From positions 1 through 64,000 of the forward strand of contig NZ_RQUY01000005.1 of NCBI RefSeq assembly GCF_003992125.1: a stretch of 64,000 nucleotides of DNA, in the 5' to 3' direction. Positions within the stretch are counted from its first letter, which is position 1. Every line of letters begins with the position of its first letter. This DNA comes from Veillonella caviae (GTDB taxonomy: Bacteria > Bacillota > Negativicutes > Veillonellales > Veillonellaceae). The translations under genes were made by a program, and so were the position numbers. The notes beneath the pieces were generated by a model that was given only the letters and a program-made list of their open reading frames with translations, was not told the DNA's origin and did not search any database. Positions 27,409-37,700 of this stretch are shown piece after piece.

Positions 27409-29448
27409 CTAAGACAATCTCTCCAAATGCACTTGCACATCATAAAACGTACTACCCCAACCTTCATCTGTAGGTCTGTCTGCTGTAAGAGCATTGATTC
27501 CTACACAGGGGTCACTACATTGTTCTTGCCACCATACACCAAGCGTTACGAGGGTGCCTTCGCGCACACTTTTATCAAGATAGGCAGTGATTTCCATACG
27601 ACCACGGTTATTATAAATGGCCACCCGATCACCATCTACGATGCTATAATCGCTAGCATCCACAGGATTGATGCGTAAATTCATAAGTTCTTCATCGCCG
27701 TAATCTAATTCGCAAAAACTAGAATCTAAAATACGAATATCATTGCCGTTAATGAGCCAAAATGGCGCATCATCACCGTATGGCGCAGTATATTGAATGA
27801 GAGGGACACTTTCACAAGGATTCAATATTTCGATTTTGCCAGATAACGTTTTAATATCTAATTTGTAATTCTCAGGCAGCATCATCTCTACAGGTTCACC
27901 GGCCAACAACAAATCTTGCTCTTCTTGTGAAAGCAAATCAGAGCCGCGCACCATAGATTTGATAAGGTCCGTTTCAGATTGTTTAAAAAACGCATCATCA
28001 AGTCCCATACGTTGGGCTAGTAATGAAATAACATCCCAATTAGATTTTGATTCACCAATAGGGTCAATTAATTGATATCCCACACCGATTGTATAGTGAC
28101 CATATGGATTGTAAATATCATTGTGTTCCACCGATGTAGTGGCAGGTAGAATAATATCTGCGTATTTGCAAGTATCCGTAAAGAATCGTTCATGAACGGT
28201 GACGAATAAATCATCTCTCATGAGGCCACGGCGCACGAGATTTTGATGAGGTGCCGTAATAGCCGGATTGGAGGAAAAAATATAAATACTATGAATTGGA
28301 GTAGTTCGGAATTCTGAGTCCAAGCCATGTTCATAAAGAGCATTGGGATTCGTCAACAAATCACCTAAAAGAATCATAGGCATCACCCGTTTAGGCGGAG
28401 CAGGATGATTTGGTTGCTGCATATAAGATTTATCTAAAAATACTCCAGTACTAGCACTAGATAACAATCCTCCGCCTAAATGCCGCCATGCTCCTACGAC
28501 GGCAGGCAAAGCATTAATACAGCGACAAGTCATGGCACCATTGCCATACCGAGACAATCCACTGCCGAGGCGAATAAACGGTGCTTTCGATGTAGCATAA
28601 GCATGTGCCAATTCTGTCATTTGCGACACAGATACGCCACAAATTTCAGATGCATATTCAGGAGTAAATCGGGGCAATACTTGTTCTACTAATTCATCGT
28701 AACCTTGTACATAACGCTGGATAAATTCAATATCATCAAGACCATCTCTATGGATAATGTGCATCATCCCCAATGCTAATGCGCCGTCTGTGCCTGGCTT
28801 TATATATACATGATGATGAGCCTGATCAAAAGTATATGTTTTGTGGGTGTCAACAATCCATACTTGAGCGCCTTTACGTTTAGCTATATTTACATCGTGC
28901 AAAATATGTACATCTGTGGCCGTCGCGTTGATTCCCCACAATATAATGCAATCACTATGTTGTGCTTCTTGCGGTTTAATAGCCAAAGTATTGCCATATA
29001 AGGATTTAAATCCCGCTTGTTTTGCAGGAGAGCAAATACCTCTATCTTGATCTGTAGCACCGATACGACGGAAAAAATAATCTGCTGCAGGACTATTTAC
29101 AGCTCCCATAGTACCTGCATAGGAATAACGCAGAATACTTTCACTGCCATATTGATTGATAACTTCTTTAAAATTATTGACAATCGCATCAAGCGCCTCA
29201 TCCCAAGAGATAGGCATATACTCGCTAGGCCCTATCCCCTTTTTCCCCACTCGTTTTAACGGTGTTGTAAGTCGTTTAGGGGAATGGATGATTTTTTCAT
29301 AATGCGTCATCTTAGGACACAAAGCCCCTCTTGTGAAAGCGTGTTCTCTATTACCACGCACCTTGACTATCCTATTATTATCTACAGTTACGATTAATCC
29401 ACATGCATCGGGACAATCGTAAGGACATACACTCTTGTACTCTTTCAT
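27409..29448 (-). CDS. Molybdopterin-dependent oxidoreductase (DMSO reductase family)
   Basis: A 679-residue enzyme. An N-terminal 4Fe-4S site is formed by Cys8, Cys12, Cys16 and Cys44 (CPYDCPDAC, then ALCPK), followed by the molybdopterin-binding core and the C-terminal dinucleotide-binding domain. There is no Tat signal, so it is cytoplasmic. A Cys in the GICSPAKQAG stretch is a candidate metal ligand. It resembles the poorly characterised YoaE-type subgroup; the substrate is unknown, and no electron-transfer subunit or maturation gene is adjacent. AAAGGAG precedes the ATG at 29448. Confidence 0.88.
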   Translation of the reverse strand: MKEYKSVCPYDCPDACGLIVTVDNNRIVKVRGNREHAFTRGALCPKMTHYEKIIHSPKRLTTPLKRVGKKGIGPSEYMPISWDEALDAIVNNFKEVINQYGSESILRYSYAGTMGAVNSPAADYFFRRIGATDQDRGICSPAKQAGFKSLYGNTLAIKPQEAQHSDCIILWGINATATDVHILHDVNIAKRKGAQVWIVDTHKTYTFDQAHHHVYIKPGTDGALALGMMHIIHRDGLDDIEFIQRYVQGYDELVEQVLPRFTPEYASEICGVSVSQMTELAHAYATSKAPFIRLGSGLSRYGNGAMTCRCINALPAVVGAWRHLGGGLLSSASTGVFLDKSYMQQPNHPAPPKRVMPMILLGDLLTNPNALYEHGLDSEFRTTPIHSIYIFSSNPAITAPHQNLVRRGLMRDDLFVTVHERFFTDTCKYADIILPATTSVEHNDIYNPYGHYTIGVGYQLIDPIGESKSNWDVISLLAQRMGLDDAFFKQSETDLIKSMVRGSDLLSQEEQDLLLAGEPVEMMLPENYKLDIKTLSGKIEILNPCESVPLIQYTAPYGDDAPFWLINGNDIRILDSSFCELDYGDEELMNLRINPVDASDYSIVDGDRVAIYNNRGRMEITAYLDKSVREGTLVTLGVWWQEQCSDPCVGINALTADRPTDEGWGSTFYDVQVHLERLS

Positions 29449-30120
29449 ACTAGTAGCTCCTTTAGCTCTCCCCTATATACTCAGTTTTCTCTATATATTT
29501 AGTACTTCGCTCGACATACTTAACGATTCTACCTATATAGTACCATACAAGTAAAACAGTGATGTATATTTATATTATCCAATATATTGTAATTATACCC
29601 AAAACGATATTGTTATCAACATAATTATCCACCAATATACGTCATACCATCTTTGCATATCAATACATTTTATAATAAGAATTATAATTTATTCTACAAA
29701 TATATATCAAAATTTTTAATGTATACTCATTAGATGCACAATAAATATCGATACTTTTCGGTATCTATCTATGTTTATAGAGAGTCAAATTTAATAATAA
29801 ACTTCATAAAAATACTCAAAATCATTCTATAGACATCCATTCTATTACAGAAACGCATAACACTTTATTTTTAGCTATAATCTAGTATTTTACTAATGTA
29901 TAAGGATTTATGTATCAAAAATCACACCTAATTATGCATATTAAGTAATGTATTTCGCTATGTAAAACTATTCAATATCTGAATATTGTGTGCTATACTG
30001 ACATTGTCATTTGAGAGGTATACAACTCGATAACAAATTCATCATGTTATATGTGCTTAATGATGGATGACATGGAGTTGGCTATATCTAGTACATTTTT
30101 TCTGAAAAGAGGTTTTAACA
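29449..30120. other. 672-bp AT-rich intergenic region upstream of the Ldh2 gene
   Basis: No protein gene supported. Contains an inverted repeat TTATAAT-AAGA-ATTATAA (29670-29687) resembling Fur/PerR-type half sites, and a promoter TTCAAT (29971-29976) / 17 bp / TATACT (29994-29999) about 120 bp before the Ldh2 start. The long leader of roughly 115 nt could carry regulation, but no known riboswitch was recognised. Confidence 0.45.
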
Positions 30121-31260
30121 ATGGCAGACGCAAAAAACACTGTGCTATTCCCTTATGAAACACTAAAAAAACTTTGCATGGACGCATTCCAAAAATTCGG
30201 TTTCTCCGAAAAAGAAGCGGACATCATCCAAGATGTACTTTTGACTTCCGACTTGTTCGGTATTCAAAGCCATGGTATGCAACGTATGGTTCGTTACCAC
30301 AAAGGTATCGAAAATGGTTTGATTAAAATCGACGCAAAACCAGAAGTTGTATTCGAAACTCCTGTATCCGCTGTTATCGAAGGTAACGACGGCATGGGCC
30401 AAGTATTGGGCCACAAAGCTATGGAAATGGCTATTGAAAAAGCGAAAAAATCCGGTGTTGGTATCGTATCTGTACGTAACTCCAACCACTATGGTATCGC
30501 TGGTTACTACGCAAAAATGGCTTCCGATCAAGGCTTAATTGGTTTCTCCTGTACTAACTCCGAAGCAATCATGGTTCCTACATATGCTCGTAAAGCTATG
30601 CTTGGTTCCAACCCTATCGCTTGGACAGTACCTGCTGATCCTGTAGATTTCTTCTTCGATTGCTCCACTACAGTAGTAACTCGTGGTAAATTAGAAATGT
30701 ACAACAAAATGGCTAAAGCTACTCCAGATGGCTGGGCTGTAAATAAAGATGGTGTTCCTTCCACAGATGCAGCAGAAGTGCTTGGCAACATCTCCCGTCA
30801 TGAAGGCGGCGGTATCCTTCCTTTAGGTGGTGCTACAGAAGTTCTTGGCGGTCACAAAGGTTATGGTAATGGCATGATTGCTGAGTTATTCTCCTCCATC
30901 TTATCCCAAGGCGGCACTTCCAACAAATGTATGGTTGGCGGTCGTTCCAATATTTGCCACGGCTTCATGGCTATTAACCCTGAGTTCTTCGGCGATGCTG
31001 CGGAAATCAAAAAACACTTCTCTCAATTCTTACAAGAATTACGTGAAGCACCTAAAGCAGAAGGTCAAGATCGCATCTACACTCATGGCGAAAAAGAAAA
31101 TGAATCCGTTGAAAAAGTTAAAGCAGAAGGCATTCCTGTACTTAATGGTACAATGGTAGAAGTGCTTGAACTTTGCGAAGCTTTGGGCTTAGACTTCTCC
31201 TCCTACTTCGGCGATTACAGACCAGAAGCTCCTGCTAACATGTTCAAAGGTAACTACTAA
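30121..31260 (+). CDS. Ldh2-family malate/L-lactate dehydrogenase
   Basis: A 379-residue NAD(P)-binding oxidoreductase of the malate/L-lactate dehydrogenase (YlbC-type) fold, unrelated to classical LDH. Visible signatures are SDLFGIQSHGMQRM with the conserved His, SVRNSNHYGIAGYYA, YARKAMLGSNPIAW and the GGHKGYGNG loop. Codons look strongly biased (TTC, AAC, GGT, CGT and CCT favoured), indicating high expression. It is followed by a lactate permease. Lactate or malate is therefore the likely substrate; related enzymes act on ureidoglycolate or sulfolactate. In Veillonella this is a good candidate for the biochemically known lactate-malate transhydrogenase (inference). Confidence 0.85.
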   Translation: MADAKNTVLFPYETLKKLCMDAFQKFGFSEKEADIIQDVLLTSDLFGIQSHGMQRMVRYHKGIENGLIKIDAKPEVVFETPVSAVIEGNDGMGQVLGHKAMEMAIEKAKKSGVGIVSVRNSNHYGIAGYYAKMASDQGLIGFSCTNSEAIMVPTYARKAMLGSNPIAWTVPADPVDFFFDCSTTVVTRGKLEMYNKMAKATPDGWAVNKDGVPSTDAAEVLGNISRHEGGGILPLGGATEVLGGHKGYGNGMIAELFSSILSQGGTSNKCMVGGRSNICHGFMAINPEFFGDAAEIKKHFSQFLQELREAPKAEGQDRIYTHGEKENESVEKVKAEGIPVLNGTMVEVLELCEALGLDFSSYFGDYRPEAPANMFKGNY

Positions 31261-31313
31261 TACCTAAATACTTAGTAAATGGCCCTAACTAGGACATGTA
31301 GATAGCATAGAAA

Positions 31314-31350
31314 GGGACATAAACTTGGTTTATGTCCCCTTCTTTCTTTT
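31314..31350 (+). terminator. Terminator after the Ldh2 gene
   Basis: GGGACATAAA (31314-31323) pairs with TTTATGTCCC (31329-31338) around CTTGG and runs into a T-rich tract. Confidence 0.85.
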
Positions 31351-31372
31351 TAACACCGTATGGTGTTAAAAA
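31347..31372 (+). promoter_or_regulatory. Second hairpin ahead of lctP
   Basis: TTTTTAACACC (31347-31357) pairs perfectly with GGTGTTAAAAA (31362-31372) around GTAT. It directly follows the Ldh2 terminator, 186 bp before lctP. It may be a lctP operator or a back-up terminator. Confidence 0.4.
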
Positions 31373-31557
31373 ATTTTATACCCTTTATCAATTTTTATGA
31401 TAAGTCTATTGTTTATTTTTATTTAAAGCCTTATTTTATCTGACTTATTACAATTTAATAGAGTAGCAATAAACTCATCAAAATTATTGATTAGGGTAAC
31501 TGCATCGTCCTAGACGCTATATAAAAGTTTATATTTAACGAAAGGATGATTCCACAA

Positions 31558-33192
31558 ATGAGTGCCTTAACAGTACTTCTAGCCCTCTTGCCAATCATCT
31601 GGTTAATTGTGGCTCTATCAATTCTAAAATTGCCTGCATGGAAAGCCACTTCCGTAGCAGCAATCGGCTCTTTCATTGTAGCCATTACATATTTCCAAGC
31701 GGATCCAATGATTATGTTGTCCGGTGCCCTCGAAGGTGCAGCTCTTGCTATTTGGCCAATCCTTTTGGTTATCACAGCAGCTATCTTCGTTTACAACCTT
31801 GTAGTACATACAAAAGCTATGGAAACCATTAAAACAATGTTGTCTTCCGTAACCAGCGATATGCGTGTACTCGCATTATTACTTGCATGGGGCTTCGGTG
31901 CTTTCATGGAAGGTATGGCTGGTTTCGGTACAGCCGTTGCGATTCCTGCAGCAATGATGGTAGCTGTTGGTTTTGACCCACTCAAATCTATCATTGCTTG
32001 TCTTGTTGCGAATTCCGTACCAACTACATATGGTTCCATCGGTATTCCAACAACAACATTGGCATCTTTAACAGGTCTTGACCCTGTACATCTTGGTACA
32101 TTCATCGCTGTTCAATTATTCTTATTAAACCTTATCGCACCGTTCTTCGTAGTTATGATTATCGGTGGCGGTTTCAAAGCACTAAAAGGCGTATTTCTAG
32201 TAACATTCCTTTCTGGTCTTGCCCTTGCAGTGCCAGAAGTTATTATCAACAAACTACTTGGCCCTGAATTATCTGTAATCTCTGCTTCTATCGCTATCAT
32301 GGCTGTTATCATTCTTTGTGCAAAATTCTTACCACCGAATGATCCTGCATACCAAGTTAAACAAGCAGACGCACCAAAAGTTTCTGGTAGCGAAGGTGTA
32401 ATTGCAGCAATGCCATTTATCTTAATTTTCGTATTGTTATTATTAACTTCTAAATTGTTCCCTGCTATCAATGGTCCTTTGGCATCTATTAAAACATCTG
32501 TGCCAATCTACCAAGGCGAAGGAGCTAAACCTTACACATTCGTATGGATTGCTACACCAGGTATCATGATTTTCATCGCTGGTATCCTTGGTGGTTTTAT
32601 TCAAAAAGCATCTGCTGGTGAAATCTTTGGTACTTTAGGTTCTACAGTTAAAAACTTGAAATTTACATACCTCACTATCATCACAGTTGTAATGACTGCA
32701 AAATTAATGACATACTCTGGTATGACTATTGAAATCGCAAATGCATTAGTTGCCGCTACTGGCACTATGTACCCAGCATTCTCCCCTATCGTAGGTGCTT
32801 TAGGTGCATTCTTAACAGGTTCTGGTACAAATTCCAATGTATTGTTTGGCCCATTACAAATTGCATCTGCTCAAAGTTTAGACCCTGCAAACTGGGAAGA
32901 TCTTGGCTTCTGGTTGGCGGCAGTTAACTCCGGCGCAGCTGGTATTGGTAAAATGTTATCTCCACAATCTATCGCCATCTCCATTGGTGCTGTAGGGCCA
33001 GCTTTAAAAGCATATCTTGACAGCCACAAGGAAATTACTCCTGAAGAGGCACACAAATTAGAACACGAAGTAGAAGCAAACGTTATCATGAATAGCGCTT
33101 TCAAATACTTCTTGATTTTCATCATCATGCATGGTGCCATTGCATTCTTTGGACAAAATTATATCCACGTAATTCACAAAGTTTTCTTCTAA
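31558..33192 (+). CDS. lctP: L-lactate permease
   Basis: A 544-residue LctP/LldP-family inner-membrane carrier importing lactate with protons. Family blocks are GFGAFMEGMAGFGTAVAIPAA, GSIGIPTTTLA, the FLTGSGTNSNVLFG motif and the late NSGAAGIGKMLSPQSIAI motif. Strong codon bias resembles that of the upstream dehydrogenase. The ATG at 31558 is preceded by AAAGGA; an ATG inside that site (31546) is less likely. Lactate is the main carbon source of veillonellae, so import and oxidation genes sit together. Confidence 0.96.
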   Translation: MSALTVLLALLPIIWLIVALSILKLPAWKATSVAAIGSFIVAITYFQADPMIMLSGALEGAALAIWPILLVITAAIFVYNLVVHTKAMETIKTMLSSVTSDMRVLALLLAWGFGAFMEGMAGFGTAVAIPAAMMVAVGFDPLKSIIACLVANSVPTTYGSIGIPTTTLASLTGLDPVHLGTFIAVQLFLLNLIAPFFVVMIIGGGFKALKGVFLVTFLSGLALAVPEVIINKLLGPELSVISASIAIMAVIILCAKFLPPNDPAYQVKQADAPKVSGSEGVIAAMPFILIFVLLLLTSKLFPAINGPLASIKTSVPIYQGEGAKPYTFVWIATPGIMIFIAGILGGFIQKASAGEIFGTLGSTVKNLKFTYLTIITVVMTAKLMTYSGMTIEIANALVAATGTMYPAFSPIVGALGAFLTGSGTNSNVLFGPLQIASAQSLDPANWEDLGFWLAAVNSGAAGIGKMLSPQSIAISIGAVGPALKAYLDSHKEITPEEAHKLEHEVEANVIMNSAFKYFLIFIIMHGAIAFFGQNYIHVIHKVFF

Positions 33193-33205
33193 TAGAACTT
33201 GTGAC

Positions 33206-33234
33206 AACAGCCCCGATTTGAAATCGGGGCTGTT
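33206..33234 (+). terminator. Terminator after lctP
   Basis: A perfect 13-bp stem AACAGCCCCGATT/AATCGGGGCTGTT with loop TGA, 14 bp after the stop. The T tract is short. Confidence 0.8.
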
Positions 33235-33291
33235 CTACATTGCTCGTCTCTATAAATCTCTACATCAATTTAACAAACAAAGAAGGTTATT

Positions 33292-34476
33292 ATGGAATCA
33301 ACAAGAAATGTATCCCTCTTTCTCATCGTATTTCTAGGCTCATTAACAGCTATTACGCCATTAGCTACGGATTTATATTTACCAGCATTACCGATTATGC
33401 CAGAGGAGCTAAACACAAGTGCATCTCTTATCCAAATGACTATCGGTATTATGACCTTTGGTATCGCTTTCGGGCAATTATTAGGCGGTCCATTGAGCGA
33501 TAAATTCGGACGTAAAAAGCCGCTCATTATAGGCAATCTCTTATGTGTACTTGCTAGCATTCTCTGCGCCTATGCACCGAACATAGAAACTCTACTGATA
33601 GGTCGTTTTTTACAAGGTTTTACGGGATCTATCGGGGTTGTCATTGCCAAGGCAATTTCTCGCGATTATGCATCCGGAGCAGAACTAATGCGCCTCATGT
33701 CCCTATTAATGCTCGTCAATGGATTAGCGCCAGTCATAGCTCCTCTCATCGGAGGGCAACTACTTATTTTCTCTACTTGGCGTTTTATCTTTATCATTCT
33801 TGCCGCATTCTCTGCTATTTTATTATTAGGCTCTTTCCTATTTACTGAAAGCCTACCGCCAGAAAAACGCATCGAAGGAGGAATTGTGACGGCCTTCAAA
33901 AGCTACAGCACATTATTAAAAGACAACTTTTTCCTCGGTCAATCCTTGGTACAACTCTTCGCCTTTGGCGCATTCTTTGCTTACATTACGGGCTCCTCTT
34001 TCGTATATCAAAACATCTTTAACCTCTCTGCTCAAGAATTTAGCTACATGTTCGGTATCAACAGCTGTGGGATTATCGCCGCAAGCTTTATCGCCACCAA
34101 AGCAAGCAATGTAATAGAAACGAAAAGCATCCTTCACTTCAGTCTTTGGCAATTGACCATCGGTTCTATTTTATTCTTAATCGCTATGGTATGGGAATGG
34201 TCTTTAATACCAACTAGCATCATTCTATTCTTCACTGTATGCACCGTGTCTGTTTACGGCTCTGCTGGATTCTCTCTGTCCATGGCGAAATACGGTCACC
34301 TCGCAGGCAGTGCCTCCGCAATTTTAGGATTTGCAGGTATGTTCTCTGCCGGCTTCGTAGCTCCTCTCGTTGGCATCGGTGGTGAAAGTACAGGTATTCC
34401 AATGGGTGTTGTTATGGTCATATGCGCCGTATTATCCCTAGCATTCTATTACACCATGATCGCCAATAAAGATTAA
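33292..34476 (+). CDS. Bcr/CflA-family multidrug efflux MFS transporter
   Basis: A 394-residue inner-membrane drug/H+ antiporter of the 12-segment major facilitator type. TDLYLPALPIMPEEL after the first helix is the Bcr/CflA signature, and GQLLGGPLSDKFGRKKPL is the MFS loop 2-3 motif A. The ribosome site GAAGG precedes the ATG at 33292. The substrate is unpredictable (bicyclomycin, chloramphenicol and sulfonamides in relatives). It stands alone between two terminators. Confidence 0.9.
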   Translation: MESTRNVSLFLIVFLGSLTAITPLATDLYLPALPIMPEELNTSASLIQMTIGIMTFGIAFGQLLGGPLSDKFGRKKPLIIGNLLCVLASILCAYAPNIETLLIGRFLQGFTGSIGVVIAKAISRDYASGAELMRLMSLLMLVNGLAPVIAPLIGGQLLIFSTWRFIFIILAAFSAILLLGSFLFTESLPPEKRIEGGIVTAFKSYSTLLKDNFFLGQSLVQLFAFGAFFAYITGSSFVYQNIFNLSAQEFSYMFGINSCGIIAASFIATKASNVIETKSILHFSLWQLTIGSILFLIAMVWEWSLIPTSIILFFTVCTVSVYGSAGFSLSMAKYGHLAGSASAILGFAGMFSAGFVAPLVGIGGESTGIPMGVVMVICAVLSLAFYYTMIANKD

Positions 34477-34594
34477 TAAGTCATAATAAACGACAAAATA
34501 ATATAATAGCCCTAACTTAACTAACTATATTAAATTACACTGCCTAATGCGACAATATTAATATACTATGTATCAAATCCTATAAAGATAGCAC

Positions 34595-34629
34595 AAAAGA
34601 CTAGCATTTCACTAGAATGCTAGTCTTTT
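34595..34629. terminator. Bidirectional terminator between MFS and activase genes
   Basis: AAAAGACTAGCATT (34595-34608) pairs with AATGCTAGTCTTTT (34616-34629). It separates convergent genes and has T or A runs on both sides. It shares the GACTAGC core with the ahpC terminator. Confidence 0.85.
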
Positions 34630-34711
34630 TGTATTTTAGATTATCTATATATTACTCTTAAAGGTCAGTATCATCATATCTACCTAAGCAATTATCACTA
34701 TAGACGACAGT

Positions 34712-37700
34712 TTACTCAAACATGGTTGCCAACAATAATTTCAACCGATTAGCCTGATTAACAGCACTCGATCCTGGGTCGTAATCAATAGCAGCAATGC
34801 GCACATCTGGATAGGCTTCAGATAATGTTTTTACCATCCCTTTCCCAGTAACATGATTTGGTAAGCAACCAAATGGTTGTAAACATACTACTTGTTTTGC
34901 ACCTTTTTCGATAAGGTCTATCATATCCCCCGTAAGAAACCAGCCTTCGCCACATTGGTTGCCAAGGTCGATAAAATGGGATGCCTCTTTTGCCACTTTT
35001 GTCATCCGTTGTAGTGGGTCGAAATGTTTCGATGCCGCAACAGCTTTAGCATATGGCAAACGATAGAGTTCCAACGCCTCTCTCGCCAATGTACCAAAGA
35101 AACCAGATAACCATGTACCGTCCAAGTGTTTAGCGCGATATGTACTGTCCATAGCACAGTATAAGAAAAAGTCTAAGAGACCAGATGTAATAACTTCGCC
35201 ACCTTCTTTTTCAATCAGTTCATTAATATGATTATTCGCACTAGGGTGGAATTTTACATAAATTTCTCCTACTACGCCAACACGTGGTTTAACAATGCTT
35301 TTATCAATAGGCAAATTATCAAAATCTTTAATGATATTCTTAATGTAACTATTGTATTGACGCAAACTAGCCGTCGTAATGTGCTGACGCAACTTATCAA
35401 TCCAATAATCACACAGTGCATTAACAGATCCAGGATTCATCTCATAAGGCCGAGTTGCCAATACACATTGCATCAATGCATCACCGTATACAATGGCTTG
35501 AATCATTCGATGTAAGAACCGCTTCGTCAAGGAAAATCCTGGTTGTTTTTCCATATTGCTAGCGTTGAGAGATAAAATAGGCACCTGTTTAATACCTGCA
35601 TCAATCAAAGCTTTACGAAGGTAACCAATGTAGTTCGTCGCACGACAGCCACCACCTGTTTGAGAAATAATAACCGCTGTCTTATTTACATCATATTTTC
35701 CTGAAAGCAAAGCTCTCATCAACTGGCCTACAACAATGATAGCAGGATAGCACGCATCATTGTTAATATATTTTAGTCCCACCTCGATATCTTCACGAGT
35801 CGGCGCCGATAACATTTCAAAATCATAGCCTTCTGAACGGAGCACTGGGTCCAAGAGGCTAAAATGGATTGGTGACATTTGAGGCACTAGAATTTTATAA
35901 GACTGTGCCATTTCCTTCGTGAATACAATACGTTCATAATCGTATGCTGGCATTGTATCAACTTGCGTTTCTACAGATACCTCAGAATTATGGCGGTGAC
36001 GCATACTCCGTGCCATAACAGACTGTAACGAGCGCAATCGAATTGTAACAGCTCCTAGATTGGTACCTTCGTCAATTTTAAGAAGGGTATGGATTTTATG
36101 CTTTGCAGACAAAATATCTTTCACTTGATCTGCTACGATAGAATCGAGTCCACAACCAAAGGAGTTGAGTTCTACAATTTGGAATCCTTCTGTACGGCTC
36201 ACAAATTCTGCAGCACGATATAAACGGCTATGATAGGACCATTGATCCACAACGCGAAGATGCTTGATGTCTTGCCCCAATGGCGCCACTCCATCTTCGG
36301 TAAGCACAGCCATACCGAGAGATGTAATGAGCTCAGGAATACCATGGTTAATACCAGAATCCAAATGATAAGGGCGACCTGCTAATACAATGGTCGGCAC
36401 TTGCTCTGCTACGAGTCGAGAAACAATTTTTTTCGTTTGTTCTCGATAATCAGCTTTACAAGACTCTTGCTCATCCCATGCTACATCTACAGCATAGGAA
36501 ATTTCGGATTTAGAAAAACCTAATCCTTTAAGTGCTTTCACAAGCGCAGAAACAAGAGATTGTTTATCTGCTAAGGGCAAAAATGGTGCATAAAACGGCG
36601 TATCACCAATCACATCTTGCATATTGTTTTTAATAAGTTCCGCATAGGAAATGACCATTGGGCAGTGATAATTATTGTCTCGACTAAATTCCTTTGGCCC
36701 ATGTTGTACACAAGGATACCAGATAAAATCTACTTGAGCATTCGCCAAATCGCGGATATGACCGTGTACCGCCTTTGCAGGATAGCACGCTGTGTCGGAC
36801 GGAATAGTATCTATCGCCTTATTGTACTGATTTTTCGTCGTATATTCTGAAAGCACCACTTCACAGCCCAATTTATTAAAGAATGTGAACCAAAATGGAA
36901 AGTCCTCATACATATTGAGGACACGTGGGATGCCAATACGCAATTTACCTTCAAATTCAGGCAAATTTTTCTTCAAATAGTAGTCAAAATATCGGCGCAA
37001 TTTCGCGTCGACCATATTCGGTACAGGTTTGCGCTTTTCCTGAATCATATCTCCTGCACCGCGATCACAACGATTCCCAGTTACATATGTGCGCCCATCG
37101 GAGAAAGCATTAATGGTGAGCATGCAATTATTGGAACACAATCCACAGTTGCGCATAGATGTAGATACCTTCAATGAATGTAAGCCGTTTAAGTCTAAGA
37201 GTGTACTATATGGTAATGCAACACCGTCTGCGGTTATCATTGCTGATTGATTTGTATCAGCAGTAGTCACATTAGGTAGTACTACAGATGCAACAGAATT
37301 AGCAGCCCCTTGATTTGCTGTAGCAGATGTACCGACATGACTATGTTCTTTGGCTGCGTCTATATGCTCAGCCGCAGCCTCGGATGCCAGGAGAGCCATG
37401 CCGTAAGCACCCATAAGGCCTGACACATCTGGGCGGATAACTTCAACCCCCATGAGTTTCTCAAAAGCACGGAGCACAGATTCATTATAGAAGGTACCAC
37501 CTTGTACTACTACGTGTTCTCCTAATTCTTTTGGATCTTTTACTTTTAATACTTTGTACAAAGCATTTTTAATAACGGAATACGCCAAACCAGCTGCAAT
37601 ATCGGGTACAGTAGCACCTTCTTTTTGCGCTTGTTTTACCTTGGAATTCATAAATACAGTACAGCGAGATCCCAAGTCGATTGGCATCGGTGCTAACAAG

